A stretch of DNA of 23,590 nt. Origin: JAFGSZ01 sp964492185. Its GTDB lineage: Bacteria > Bacteroidota > Bacteroidia > Bacteroidales > UBA10428. Below are positions 8,796-16,607 of this stretch, in pieces. Each line of letters begins with the position of its first letter. Positions within the stretch are counted from its first letter, which is position 1. The stretch is taken from the NCBI GenBank assembly GCA_964492185.1, contig CAZBJH010000044.1, positions 1 to 23,590 of the forward strand. The letters run 5' to 3'. The position numbers and the translations under genes are program-made. The notes below the pieces were generated by a model. The model saw only the letters and a program-made list of their open reading frames with translations, made no database searches and was not told the DNA's origin.

Positions 8796-9794
8796 ATGGC
8801 ATTTAATCTGAAAAACAAAAGTTTTTTAAAATTGCTGGATTTCTCAGGTGAAGATATCACCAGCCTTATTGATCTGGCTATTGAACTTAAAAATGCAAAG
8901 AAAATCGGAAATGAGAAACCCGGACTTCAAGGGAAAAACATCGCGTTGATATTCGAAAAAACCTCTACACGAACACGATGTGCGTTTGAAGTAGCTGCTT
9001 TCGACCAGGGTGCGAATATTACTTATCTTGGCCCTTCGGTAACACAAATAGGTCATAAGGAATCAATTAAAGATACAGCCCGCGTACTGGGCAGAATGTA
9101 TGACGGTATTGAATACAGGGGGTTTGGTCAGGCCATTGTTGAAGAATTGGCAGCTTATGCAGGAGTTCCTGTTTGGAATGGTTTAACAAACGAGTTTCAT
9201 CCTACACAGGTATTAGCCGATTTTATGACAATGAAGGAAAATATCGGAAAACCTCTTAACAAAGTTAAATTCTGTTACCTTGGTGATGCCCGAAATAATA
9301 TGGGAAATTCACTGATGGCAGGCGCTTCTATCATGGGGATGGATTTTCGTGCAGCTGCTCCGAAAGAATGTCAACCGGATAATATATTGGTAGAAAAATG
9401 CAGGTTGATCGCAAAAGAGAGCGGGGCTAATATAAGGCTTACTGAAAATGTTGATGAAGCTGTAAAAGATGTAGATTTTTTGTATACTGATGTCTGGGTC
9501 TCAATGGGAGAACCTGAGTATGTATGGGAAGACAGAATAAGGTTATTAAGGCCTTATCAGATAAATCTGCAGATCATAGAAAAAACCGGAAATCCTGATG
9601 TTAAATTTTTACATTGCCTACCGGCTTTTCATAACCGGGAAACGAAATTAGGCGAAAAGATATTTCAAAAGTACGGACTTGAAGCTATGGAGGTTACAGA
9701 AGATGTATTTGAGTCCGGCAGATCCATTGTATTTGATGAAGCGGAAAACCGGGTTCATACAATCAAGGCAGTTATGATTGCCACACTGGGATAA
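8796..9794 (+). CDS. argF: Ornithine carbamoyltransferase
   Basis: This 332-residue cytoplasmic enzyme transfers the carbamoyl group of carbamoyl phosphate to ornithine, giving citrulline in arginine synthesis. The carbamoyl-phosphate motif STRTR is at 57-61, FHPTQ at 134-138, the ornithine-binding SMG loop at 236-238 (within DVWVSMGEP), and the catalytic HCLP at 273-276. The SMG loop and overall fit argue for true OTCase rather than the acetyl- or succinyl-ornithine transcarbamylases known from some Bacteroidota. It stands alone, with no other arg or arc genes nearby. A catabolic role (ArcB) cannot be excluded from sequence alone. The start MAFNLKNKSFL matches the usual N-terminus. Confidence 0.96.
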   Translation: MAFNLKNKSFLKLLDFSGEDITSLIDLAIELKNAKKIGNEKPGLQGKNIALIFEKTSTRTRCAFEVAAFDQGANITYLGPSVTQIGHKESIKDTARVLGRMYDGIEYRGFGQAIVEELAAYAGVPVWNGLTNEFHPTQVLADFMTMKENIGKPLNKVKFCYLGDARNNMGNSLMAGASIMGMDFRAAAPKECQPDNILVEKCRLIAKESGANIRLTENVDEAVKDVDFLYTDVWVSMGEPEYVWEDRIRLLRPYQINLQIIEKTGNPDVKFLHCLPAFHNRETKLGEKIFQKYGLEAMEVTEDVFESGRSIVFDEAENRVHTIKAVMIATLG

Positions 9795-9848
9795 AAATAT
9801 ATAAGGGTAAAGGTCATTTTGTTGAATAAAAATTATTATTTACTAAAA

Positions 9849-9856
9849 TAATTTTG
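9849..9856 (+). promoter_or_regulatory. Candidate -7 promoter element for the RRM gene
   Basis: TAATTTTG fits TAnnTTTG exactly and lies 36 bases before the start codon, giving a leader of roughly 30 bases. A TTTG occurs upstream in ATTTTG near 9817-9821, but about 27 bases away, which is longer than usual. The -7 element is the stronger half of the evidence. Confidence 0.5.
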
Positions 9857-9892
9857 TAACTTGTTTACAGTTAATATCAAAACCCAACTATC

Positions 9893-10153
9893 ATGACTAT
9901 TTACGTGGGCAATATTTTCTTCGGACTTGGCGAAGATGAACTCAGAAAAATCTTCGAAGTTATGGGAAAAGTGGATACTGTAAAAATTATCCGAGATAAA
10001 AAAACAGGCAAATCCAAAGGCTTTGGTTTTATTGAAATGCCCGATAAAAAAGAAGCTATGGAAGCCATTAATACCCTGGACGGAAAAACAGTTTCAGGAC
10101 GAAATCTAAGGGTTCTCAAAGCCCATTCGACCAGGGAAAAGGTAAACGTTTAG
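9893..10153 (+). CDS. RRM-domain RNA-binding protein
   Basis: This 86-residue protein is one RNA recognition motif with almost nothing added. RNP2 is IYVGNI (3-8) and RNP1 is KGFGFIEM (42-49), with the expected aromatic positions Tyr4, Phe44 and Phe46. The beta-alpha-beta-beta-alpha-beta order is complete, ending in a short basic tail. Single-RRM proteins of this size are common in Bacteroidota and cyanobacteria; they bind single-stranded RNA and are often linked to stress or post-transcriptional control, but the target here is unknown. The gene appears monocistronic: argF ends 98 bases upstream, a -7 element lies between, and a 9-bp hairpin follows downstream. Confidence 0.94.
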   Translation: MTIYVGNIFFGLGEDELRKIFEVMGKVDTVKIIRDKKTGKSKGFGFIEMPDKKEAMEAINTLDGKTVSGRNLRVLKAHSTREKVNV

Positions 10154-10194
10154 ACGGAGTTTTCATATTCCTAGATTTTTGCCCTGAATTAAAG

Positions 10195-10223
10195 AAACCT
10201 TACATGGCATTGGGGTAAGGTTT
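10195..10223. terminator. Hairpin between convergent genes (possible bidirectional terminator)
   Basis: AAACCTTAC and GTAAGGTTT are perfectly complementary over 9 bp around an 11-base loop. The hairpin lies 41 bases after the RRM stop and 76 bases after the CAP gene stop on the other strand. No strong T run follows on the plus strand; a weak CTTTAATT follows on the minus strand. Confidence 0.5.
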
Positions 10224-10299
10224 GGTGTTAATTCTGATCTTACTGTTTTTACCAGGAGATAATATTTTTTTATTTTTTTTCCATTCTGGAATAAAAAAG

Positions 10300-10986
10300 T
10301 TAATCCTGTATTTTTTCATACCATTGAAATATTTGTGTTGCAATAAACATAGGGATGCTATTATACTCACTATTCCCGTAAAATGCCGTACCACATCCCA
10401 GTTGAACAGCTTTCTCCGATAATAGATTTTTTTTGTGCATTGGCGAATTCAGCCAGATATTAACAAATTCTTCAGCTAAAGACAGATAAGAATGTGCTGG
10501 TAATATTGTTCCATCAGGTGTGTAGCTGAATTGCCATTTACCCCGTACATAAATATCTTTGTTAGGTTCGTATTGTATACCTGAAGTTTTGGCTAAATTT
10601 TCAGCAGGGAAAGGATTTGATATGCCGACATTCTTTGCCCGTAATAAGGGTGTTTTTTTCTTTGCATCTTTTGGGTTCTCGTGACTGAAGAAATCCATTT
10701 CCGACATGTCTTCAGAATGAACGGATGATGTTATTTCAAGAAGATGATGATAAGAAACCACTGCAATTTTCCGCTTTTGCCGGGCTTCATTTGAGACATA
10801 AAAAATAGCAGCATTCAACCGGGTAAAATCAATATTGCCAAAATCGATCGGTTCGGAAAAAGGATCATAATCCCTGAAATCCGATACATCATATCGCTTA
10901 TAAAAGGATGTATCCCAAGCGGATTGACAAGTAAGCATCTCATTAATACCGCACAAACACACAATTAAAATCAACTGCTTTTTCAT
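10300..10986 (-). CDS. Exported CAP-domain (SCP/PR1) protein
   Basis: The 228-residue protein has a hydrophobic leader (about 4-18). A Cys at 20 follows MLT, which is a poor lipobox, so either signal peptidase could act. The CAP domain fills residues 55-225: VHSEDM with His90, FFSHENP (99-105), AENLA (128-132), WLNSPMHKKNLL (178-189) with His184, and LGCG (197-200). The two conserved histidines that line the CAP cavity are thus His90 and His184. CAP proteins are extracellular with varied, mostly unknown roles in bacteria. Repeat R2 begins within five bases of the start codon, so any promoter must lie in or beyond R2. The gene converges with the RRM gene. Confidence 0.88.
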   Translation of the reverse strand: MKKQLILIVCLCGINEMLTCQSAWDTSFYKRYDVSDFRDYDPFSEPIDFGNIDFTRLNAAIFYVSNEARQKRKIAVVSYHHLLEITSSVHSEDMSEMDFFSHENPKDAKKKTPLLRAKNVGISNPFPAENLAKTSGIQYEPNKDIYVRGKWQFSYTPDGTILPAHSYLSLAEEFVNIWLNSPMHKKNLLSEKAVQLGCGTAFYGNSEYNSIPMFIATQIFQWYEKIQD

Positions 10987-10990
10987 CTAA

Positions 10991-11224
10991 CCTGAATTAT
11001 TCATGCGTCAAGTTTGGGGCAGATGCAAGGCATCAGAAGCTGAAGCTGTAGTAACCTACCGCGAAGATTTCGCAACGAAGCAGATGCCCTAAAATTGGCG
11101 TACTTTGTAAAAATAAAAAATAAATTTCACGGTTCTAATTTGTTATTTTAATGTTCTTCAACATATTACATAATTCTCGTTCATTTTTATGAACCTTTAG
11201 CTCGGCGAAGCCAATAATGCAGAT
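10991..11224. repeat. Family R repeat, copy R2 (long form)
   Basis: The left end CCTGAATTATTCATGCGTCA leads into GTTTGGGGCAGATGC and a core closely matching R1. The tail (11103-11197) is nearly base-for-base the R1 tail. It then continues into GCTCGGCGAAGCCAATAATG, a segment shared with one end of R5. R2 fills most of the 303-base gap between the DUF456 gene and the CAP gene. Confidence 0.87.
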
Positions 11225-11289
11225 TAAATATGTTTTTATAACTTATACGAAAGAATAGAAAAAAGATTAATTTTCAGGTCTTTTTCTTT

Positions 11290-11817
11290 TCATCCAAAAG
11301 CAACTACCCAGATTTCCCTGATATAATACACAGTAATAATTATTGAAGTTACAAGCTTAATAAAGGTACCTGTTAAAAAACCGATGAAGGAACCGAATGC
11401 TGCCCTGAAGGCTTTATCTGATTGCTGGCCATGGATTATTTCACCTATCAGGGCACCGACAAATGGACCGGCAAGAATACCGACAAGTCCGAATGGCCCA
11501 ATAACAATGCCCAGCATGGGCAAAATAATAATTCCAATTACAAGCCCTATCGTGCTTCCCCGGATGCCTGCTCGTGTACCGCCAAACCTTTTGGTACCCC
11601 ATACGGGTACTATAAAATCAACTATCTGCACTATTATTGCTAGCAAACCTAAAAACAATAAGGTTTTTATGCCGTAATGTGCATAACTTGTAAAATGTAA
11701 AATTAACAATCCTAAAAAACTGACCGGGGGTCCCGGAAGTACAGGTAGAAAACATCCCACGATCCCTGAAATGATAAGGATTAAGCTAATGACCGACAGA
11801 AGTATATCAATTACCAT
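11290..11817 (-). CDS. DUF456 family membrane protein
   Basis: The 175-residue, Gly- and Ile-rich integral membrane protein has about five hydrophobic segments (near 3-22, 25-45, 52-72, 85-125, 140-165). The features recognised as DUF456 are GCFLPVLPGPPVSFLGLLIL near the N-terminus, the soluble turn WGTKRFGGTRAGIRGSTIG, and GPFVGALIGEII. Function is unknown. The start codon lies only 25 bases from the V-ATPase terminator, leaving almost no room for a separate promoter; expression may depend on read-through or on a promoter overlapping that hairpin. Confidence 0.9.
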   Translation of the reverse strand: MVIDILLSVISLILIISGIVGCFLPVLPGPPVSFLGLLILHFTSYAHYGIKTLLFLGLLAIIVQIVDFIVPVWGTKRFGGTRAGIRGSTIGLVIGIIILPMLGIVIGPFGLVGILAGPFVGALIGEIIHGQQSDKAFRAAFGSFIGFLTGTFIKLVTSIIITVYYIREIWVVAFG

Positions 11818-11841
11818 GATGTCAGAATATGCTGTAAGATC

Positions 11842-11877
11842 AAAAAAAGAGAAGATACAAAAGGATCTTCTCTTTTT
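11842..11877 (-). terminator. Intrinsic terminator of the V-ATPase operon
   Basis: Read on the minus strand, AAAAAGAGAAGAT (from 11877) pairs perfectly with ATCTTCTCTTTTT over 13 bp across an 8-base loop, and the T run continues to 11842 (seven T in all). It lies about 155 bases after the atpK stop, beyond repeat R5. Because both arms end in A or T runs it could also work on the other strand. Confidence 0.85.
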
Positions 11878-11890
11878 CCTGTAGGTTTAA

Positions 11891-12001
11891 AAAATATATC
11901 CTGTATTATTGGCTTTGCCGGGCTAAAGCTTCGCGACAGGCCATATACAGATCCGGCTTTCGACGTTTTGTATCTGACCCCAAACCTGACAAATAATAAG
12001 G
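11891..12001. repeat. Family R repeat, copy R5 (inverted, in the operon 3' UTR)
   Basis: Reverse-complemented, it starts CCTTATTATTTGTCAGG, then TTTGGGGTCAGATAC and ACGTCGAAAG, as in the R1 and R3 core. It continues with CGCGAAGCTTTAGCC and ends GCCAATAATACAGG, the last part shared with R2. It lies between the atpK stop and the operon terminator, so it is transcribed with the operon. The AAGCTTCG segment also recurs in R1. Confidence 0.75.
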
Positions 12002-12030
12002 TAATATTGTGTATCGACTGACAGTTCGGA

Positions 12031-12501
12031 TTATACAAGCGTCCCGTTGATTATAAATGTTGCTGCAAATGCAACAATAGCATATAGCTCCGGGAATACC
12101 GCCAGTACCATCGTGCTGCCGAATACATCATAACCTGCTCCTATGCCGGCTATACCATTGGCACATACCTGGCCCTGGCGCATACCGGAAAGTAAACCAA
12201 CCAGTCCCAGCGCCAGCCCGGCAGCAAAGATCGCGGCACCCTGCCAAAGCTCTATACTGGCAATTAGATTGGCATCACCCGTAAGGGTGGCATTCACCAC
12301 AAAAAAACCGGCAAATCCATACAATCCCTGTGTACCCGGCAATGCCGAAAGTAACATATAGCTACCAAAAGCCTGATCATTTTTTTTCAAAGCGCCTACA
12401 GTAGCATTTCCACCCATGGAAACTCCGATGGCACTTCCTATTCCGGCCAACGCTACCATTAACGCGAGCCCTAAGTATGCAAGAATAACTGCAGTATTCA
12501 T
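12031..12501 (-). CDS. atpK: V-type ATP synthase subunit K (proteolipid ring)
   Basis: This 156-residue protein is four membrane helices made of two fused hairpins, the V-type c-ring unit. Only the second hairpin has the ion-carrying carboxylate (Glu138 in FPELYAI); the first has Gln58 there, in LPGTQGLYGF. The Na+ ligands known from Enterococcus hirae NtpK all have counterparts: Leu54, Thr57, Gln58, Gln109 (in SGMRQGQV) and Glu138. This favours Na+ over H+ as coupling ion, by homology. It is the last gene of the operon, 24 bases after atpI, with GGGGAAATT just before the start. The Gly/Ala-rich composition is normal for the family. Confidence 0.96.
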   Translation of the reverse strand: MNTAVILAYLGLALMVALAGIGSAIGVSMGGNATVGALKKNDQAFGSYMLLSALPGTQGLYGFAGFFVVNATLTGDANLIASIELWQGAAIFAAGLALGLVGLLSGMRQGQVCANGIAGIGAGYDVFGSTMVLAVFPELYAIVAFAATFIINGTLV

Positions 12502-12525
12502 AATTTCCCCTTTTATTAGATTAGT

Positions 12526-14535
12526 TTATTTAATTGTATTAGTAAATGGTTTATATTCTTTACCTCCACCGTCAAACCCGGCATTTTTATAAAATTCAAC
12601 AAAAGTCAGACGCATAGGGTGAACAAATGCTCCAAGTGAGGCAAGGAAGATATTTACAGAGTGGCCGAACACCAGTAATACGATAAACCCGATATGACTG
12701 ATCACCGGAGTGCCGCCAAGCATTTGAACAGCAAGGTCATTGAAAACAAAACCCAGAATTGCACTGGATAAACCAAGTGCGAACAAACGTATATAGGATA
12801 GAAGGTCACCCAGTAAACCAGTTGTGGTAAAATAGACATCAGCCAGACCTCCCCCGATACTGGAAAAAATATTCCCCGGATTTGTAAATCCAAGTAACAA
12901 TACAGCCCATATACCAATCAATATGTAATAAAAAGGCATAGCTTGCTGTATTGCCTGGTTTTCAGAAAGAAGATAAATACTTCCCCCGCCAATGATCAGG
13001 ATAATCCATCCCAATGTCGGTAAAGCATATAAAAATCCTTTTTGTTTTGTAATGTTCAATATTTTAACAATCATTCCAAATATAATTTGAAGTGCCCCGA
13101 GGATCAGTGCAAAATTAAACATGTTCGAAGGATCAAGCATCAGGTAGCGGAATGATGATATAGCTTTGAAATTTCCCTCAGAATATTTAATAACAGGTGC
13201 CCGTAATTGCTTATAATTGGATTCTCCAAGCTTTTCCTTAAGAACAGTTTCGAATTCACCTCTTGATGAAAAATGTTCTCCCTGTATGGTTTCCAGACTG
13301 TCAATGGCAGTCGCCGGCAGTTGTATTTCCTTTAGTTCTGTAATTGATTCGTTGGTAAGGGTATATCCTGAATCTATCAGGTTAATCCCAAAAAATGTTC
13401 CCGACAATATGCCAAAAACTATGGTTGATACACCAAGAATCTGTACCAGTGATAATATAGGCTTGAATTCCTTTTTTGCTTTCAATTTGTACAGTGAGGC
13501 AGCAATGACAAAGAGCAGGCCATATCCTGCATCACCCAGGCAAAAGCCGAAAAATAGCATAAAGAAAGGAGCAAAAAACGGAGTAAGGTCCAGTTCCCTG
13601 TATACCGGCAGCATGAATAATCGGCCAATGGGCTCGAACAAGCGGGTAAAATAGTTATTTTTCAGCATTATAGGAGGGTTATCTCCTTCATCTGGCTCTG
13701 AAGCCATATAATAAACAGAGGAATCTTCAAGGAACTTGTTAAGGGGTTCTGTCTTTGGCAGTGGAACCCAACCTTCCAATATTAATAATTTGTCTTCGGC
13801 TTGTTTTTCTGTGTTTAACACTACTTTGTCAAGATCCAGTTTACCCGTAAGTTCATTCTTTGATCTTTCTAATAAAGGAATGCTGTATTTTGCCAGGTTA
13901 TCATATTCTTTCTCAATTTTCTGATAACGATCTTCAAGCGATGATAATTGTTCATTTAACGAGGATAAAGATTTTTCGGGGAGCCGGATTTCCTCAGCAT
14001 CCACATCAATATCATTGTCTTCGCTTTCTTTTTGGAAAAAGACAAAATAAAGTTGTCCACCGGTATGATTGATCTCAGCAATATTATATTTTGTTTTCCA
14101 TTCGGGATCGAACTTTTTGGGACTGCAAATAAAAAATCGAACAGAGATACCTGCTTCTTTTAAATTATAAATGCTTTCAAATGAAAAATTTCCCCATGGG
14201 CTCAGAATGGAGAGTTCTTTCCTGACAGATGAAATATCCTGTGACAGTTGTTCCTGTTCCTCCTGAAGTTCATGCAGATCCTTAAGAATATCAAAACCGG
14301 CTTTATCTCCTGCGTAACTTGTGCCGTTCTGTTCTACTTCTCTTTTACCCAGAAACCGTATGGCTTTGTTAAGCTGGTCCAATTCATGGTATTGAGTTCG
14401 AAAAGTCTCATCTTCAATCTCTCCGCTTTGCTTTTTGATCACGTGGAGTACACCCAGTTCCCGCAGCTTCTGCAGAAAATCCTGATAATCATTATGATAG
14501 ATCAGGAATGAATATTTTTTCATTGGTGTGATCAT
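12526..14535 (-). CDS. atpI: V-type ATP synthase subunit I (membrane stator, a-subunit)
   Basis: The 669-residue protein couples ion flow to ring rotation. The N-terminal half (1-about 300) is cytoplasmic and coiled-coil-rich and anchors the peripheral stalks. From about 305 there are seven to eight membrane helices. The ion-path arginines of the family are visible: Arg583 in SYIRLFALGLSSA and Arg642 in VHPMRLTFVEFYKN. A soluble loop of about 80 residues (about 385-465) interrupts the membrane part. The start ATG overlaps the atpD stop as ATGA, and GGAGGT at 14547-14542 is a good Shine-Dalgarno sequence, unusual for this lineage though it lies inside atpD codons. Length is typical. Confidence 0.97.
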   Translation of the reverse strand: MITPMKKYSFLIYHNDYQDFLQKLRELGVLHVIKKQSGEIEDETFRTQYHELDQLNKAIRFLGKREVEQNGTSYAGDKAGFDILKDLHELQEEQEQLSQDISSVRKELSILSPWGNFSFESIYNLKEAGISVRFFICSPKKFDPEWKTKYNIAEINHTGGQLYFVFFQKESEDNDIDVDAEEIRLPEKSLSSLNEQLSSLEDRYQKIEKEYDNLAKYSIPLLERSKNELTGKLDLDKVVLNTEKQAEDKLLILEGWVPLPKTEPLNKFLEDSSVYYMASEPDEGDNPPIMLKNNYFTRLFEPIGRLFMLPVYRELDLTPFFAPFFMLFFGFCLGDAGYGLLFVIAASLYKLKAKKEFKPILSLVQILGVSTIVFGILSGTFFGINLIDSGYTLTNESITELKEIQLPATAIDSLETIQGEHFSSRGEFETVLKEKLGESNYKQLRAPVIKYSEGNFKAISSFRYLMLDPSNMFNFALILGALQIIFGMIVKILNITKQKGFLYALPTLGWIILIIGGGSIYLLSENQAIQQAMPFYYILIGIWAVLLLGFTNPGNIFSSIGGGLADVYFTTTGLLGDLLSYIRLFALGLSSAILGFVFNDLAVQMLGGTPVISHIGFIVLLVFGHSVNIFLASLGAFVHPMRLTFVEFYKNAGFDGGGKEYKPFTNTIK

Positions 14536-15134
14536 GATGATACCTCCATCTGCTGTTGTCTGTTTTTAACAATTTTTTGTGCCGATTTGGAAAGGTTTTC
14601 CTCGTCTTCCAAAAAACGCTTTATTTTCCTGATGGCATCCTCGTATCCGGGAATCTGTACTTTTTCAAAAAGATTTACTTTTTGAGTGGTTTTTTTCCTG
14701 GCATAGTCCAGTAATTCCATTTTTCGGGCAAAAAATTCACGTTCAATAGCTATTTCGGCCATCTTTTTTAATATTGAAATGCCGTCGAGATACCATTTTG
14801 GTTTGGAAAAAACACTGAATTTTTTTACCTCGAAATCAATTTCTTCCAGCACGGGTGTTTTCACACCGGCAATTTTTTTTGCGTTCAGGTGAACGTCTTT
14901 AATGCTTATCAGATCCTTGTCAAATTCACCCCACAAAGCCATCATATTATCATATTCCCTGATCTTTTTCTTGAGTTCCTGATCAAGACGTTTCATTTCG
15001 TCTTTGGCACGTTTGACTTCAACGCGCAGAGCCGATTCTTTATTCTTGATCGTGGGCAAAGCCCTGACTCTGACTTTCAGTTGTTTTTCAAGCTGTTGTA
15101 ATGCTGTTTTATTATATTGAAATTTTATGGCCAT
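14532..15134 (-). CDS. atpD: V-type ATP synthase subunit D (central rotor shaft)
   Basis: The 200-residue, Lys- and Glu-rich protein is predicted to be two long antiparallel helices, the rotor stalk inside the A3B3 head. The N-terminal helix (about 5-75: NKTALQQLEKQL, then ALRVEVKRAKDEMKRL) and the C-terminal helix (about 140-195: ARKKTTQKVNLFEK, then IKRFLEDEE) are the conserved shaft segments. It lies 91 bases after atpB and overlaps atpI by four bases, so I and D are translationally coupled. This is V-type D and is unrelated to F-type AtpD (beta). Confidence 0.94.
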   Translation of the reverse strand: MAIKFQYNKTALQQLEKQLKVRVRALPTIKNKESALRVEVKRAKDEMKRLDQELKKKIREYDNMMALWGEFDKDLISIKDVHLNAKKIAGVKTPVLEEIDFEVKKFSVFSKPKWYLDGISILKKMAEIAIEREFFARKMELLDYARKKTTQKVNLFEKVQIPGYEDAIRKIKRFLEDEENLSKSAQKIVKNRQQQMEVSS

Positions 15135-15225
15135 TACCTGCTATTTTAATCTTTAGTCTTTTTTTTAGTAACTCATCTTTCTGATAAATTAATGAGCAGT
15201 GACTATCCTTGTTGATATAATAAGG

Positions 15226-16554
15226 TTATTTGCCATTTTTCGGCCAATATTTATCAACCATTTCCTGTTTGATCCCCACTTCTTCGGGTTTAAAATGTTT
15301 ATTAAATAAATCCCAACCGGTATCCAGCATAGAGTCTATATCAACATTAACATCAATGGCAAGTAACTGATTGGAATAGTCCTTGGCAAAATTTAAGCTT
15401 CTTTCATCATACTCGGTCAGATCAAAACCATTCTCCAGCTTGGTTTTGGCATTTGCAGCATCTGCATATAAACGAACCGCAGCATTCATAACCTGGGGAT
15501 GATCTTCCCGCGTTTTTTCTCCGATAACAAGCTGCTTGAGTCGTGATAAACTGCGAAATGGATCAACGATCACCTTTCCGATATCAGGATCACGACGAAG
15601 GAACAACTGTCCTTCTGTTATGTATCCGGTATTGTCTGGAATAGCATGTGTAATGTCTCCTCCTGACAGGGTTGTAACGGCAATGATTGTAATTGAACCG
15701 CCGTCAGGAAATTGCACGGCTTTCTCGTAGATTTTTGCAAGGTCGCTATATAGTGAACCCGGCATACTGTCTTTCGACGGTATTTGATCCATACGGTTTG
15801 ACACAATACTCAGTGCATCTGCAAAAAGTGTCATATCAGTAAGAAGCACCAGAACAGTCTGATTTTTCTCAACGGCAAAATATTCAGCTGCTGTAAGTGC
15901 CATATCGGGCACCAGAAGCCTCTCTACCGGTGGATCCTCGGTAGTATTTACAAAACTTATAATACGGTCAAGTGCCCCTGCATTATCAAATACATTTTTA
16001 TAAAAGAGGTAATCATCATTGGTCAAACCCATTCCTCCAAGGATGATCTTGTCTGTTTTGGCACGCAGGGCAACCATTGCCATTACCTGGTTAAAAGGCT
16101 GGTCCGGATCAGCAAAGAATGGTATCTTTTGCCCTGATACCAAAGTGTTGTTAAGGTCAATTCCCGCGATGCCCGTTGCAATAAGTTCCGAAGGTTGTTT
16201 TCTTCGTACCGGATTTACCGAAGGACCGCCTATTTGCCGATCTTCTCCCTCAATGGCAGGCCCCCCGTCAATAGGATCGCCATAAGCATTAAAAAACCTG
16301 CCGGAAAGGTCTTCGCCGACTTTTAGTGATGGGGCTTTACCAAGAAAGGTGATCTCTGCATTGGTAGGGATCCCTTCCGTACCTCCAAATATCTGAAGAG
16401 TAATGGTGTTACCGATAATTTTAACCACCTGGGCAAGTTTTCCGTTTACCACGGCAAGCTCATCATAACCTACGTCAGAGGCTTCGAGCGAACAGGTAGC
16501 CTTTGTAATCTGCGTAACCTTGGTATATATTTTTTGAAAAGCTTTTGTTTCCAT
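15226..16554 (-). CDS. atpB: V-type ATP synthase subunit B (non-catalytic)
   Basis: The 442-residue regulatory partner of A in the hexameric head. It has a beta-barrel N-terminus (about 10-75), a nucleotide-fold centre with the P-loop replaced by FADPDQPFNQV (147-157), and a helical C-terminus. SLSRL at 335-339 carries Arg338, in the position of the arginine finger that completes the catalytic site of A. Other family marks are NPVRRKQPSELIATGI (114-129) and DITHAIPDNTGYITEGQ (300-316). It is 53 bases after atpA, with a short ATTCT tandem repeat between them. Confidence 0.96.
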   Translation of the reverse strand: METKAFQKIYTKVTQITKATCSLEASDVGYDELAVVNGKLAQVVKIIGNTITLQIFGGTEGIPTNAEITFLGKAPSLKVGEDLSGRFFNAYGDPIDGGPAIEGEDRQIGGPSVNPVRRKQPSELIATGIAGIDLNNTLVSGQKIPFFADPDQPFNQVMAMVALRAKTDKIILGGMGLTNDDYLFYKNVFDNAGALDRIISFVNTTEDPPVERLLVPDMALTAAEYFAVEKNQTVLVLLTDMTLFADALSIVSNRMDQIPSKDSMPGSLYSDLAKIYEKAVQFPDGGSITIIAVTTLSGGDITHAIPDNTGYITEGQLFLRRDPDIGKVIVDPFRSLSRLKQLVIGEKTREDHPQVMNAAVRLYADAANAKTKLENGFDLTEYDERSLNFAKDYSNQLLAIDVNVDIDSMLDTGWDLFNKHFKPEEVGIKQEMVDKYWPKNGK

Positions 16555-16607
16555 GTGTATGTTATTTATACTTTTGCTGCTGTTTTTTAATTTTATTCAA
16601 TTCTATT

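Noticed and set aside
13217..13654. 145-codon plus-strand frame within atpI
   Set aside because: Antisense shadow of a clear V-ATPase gene with no motif of its own.
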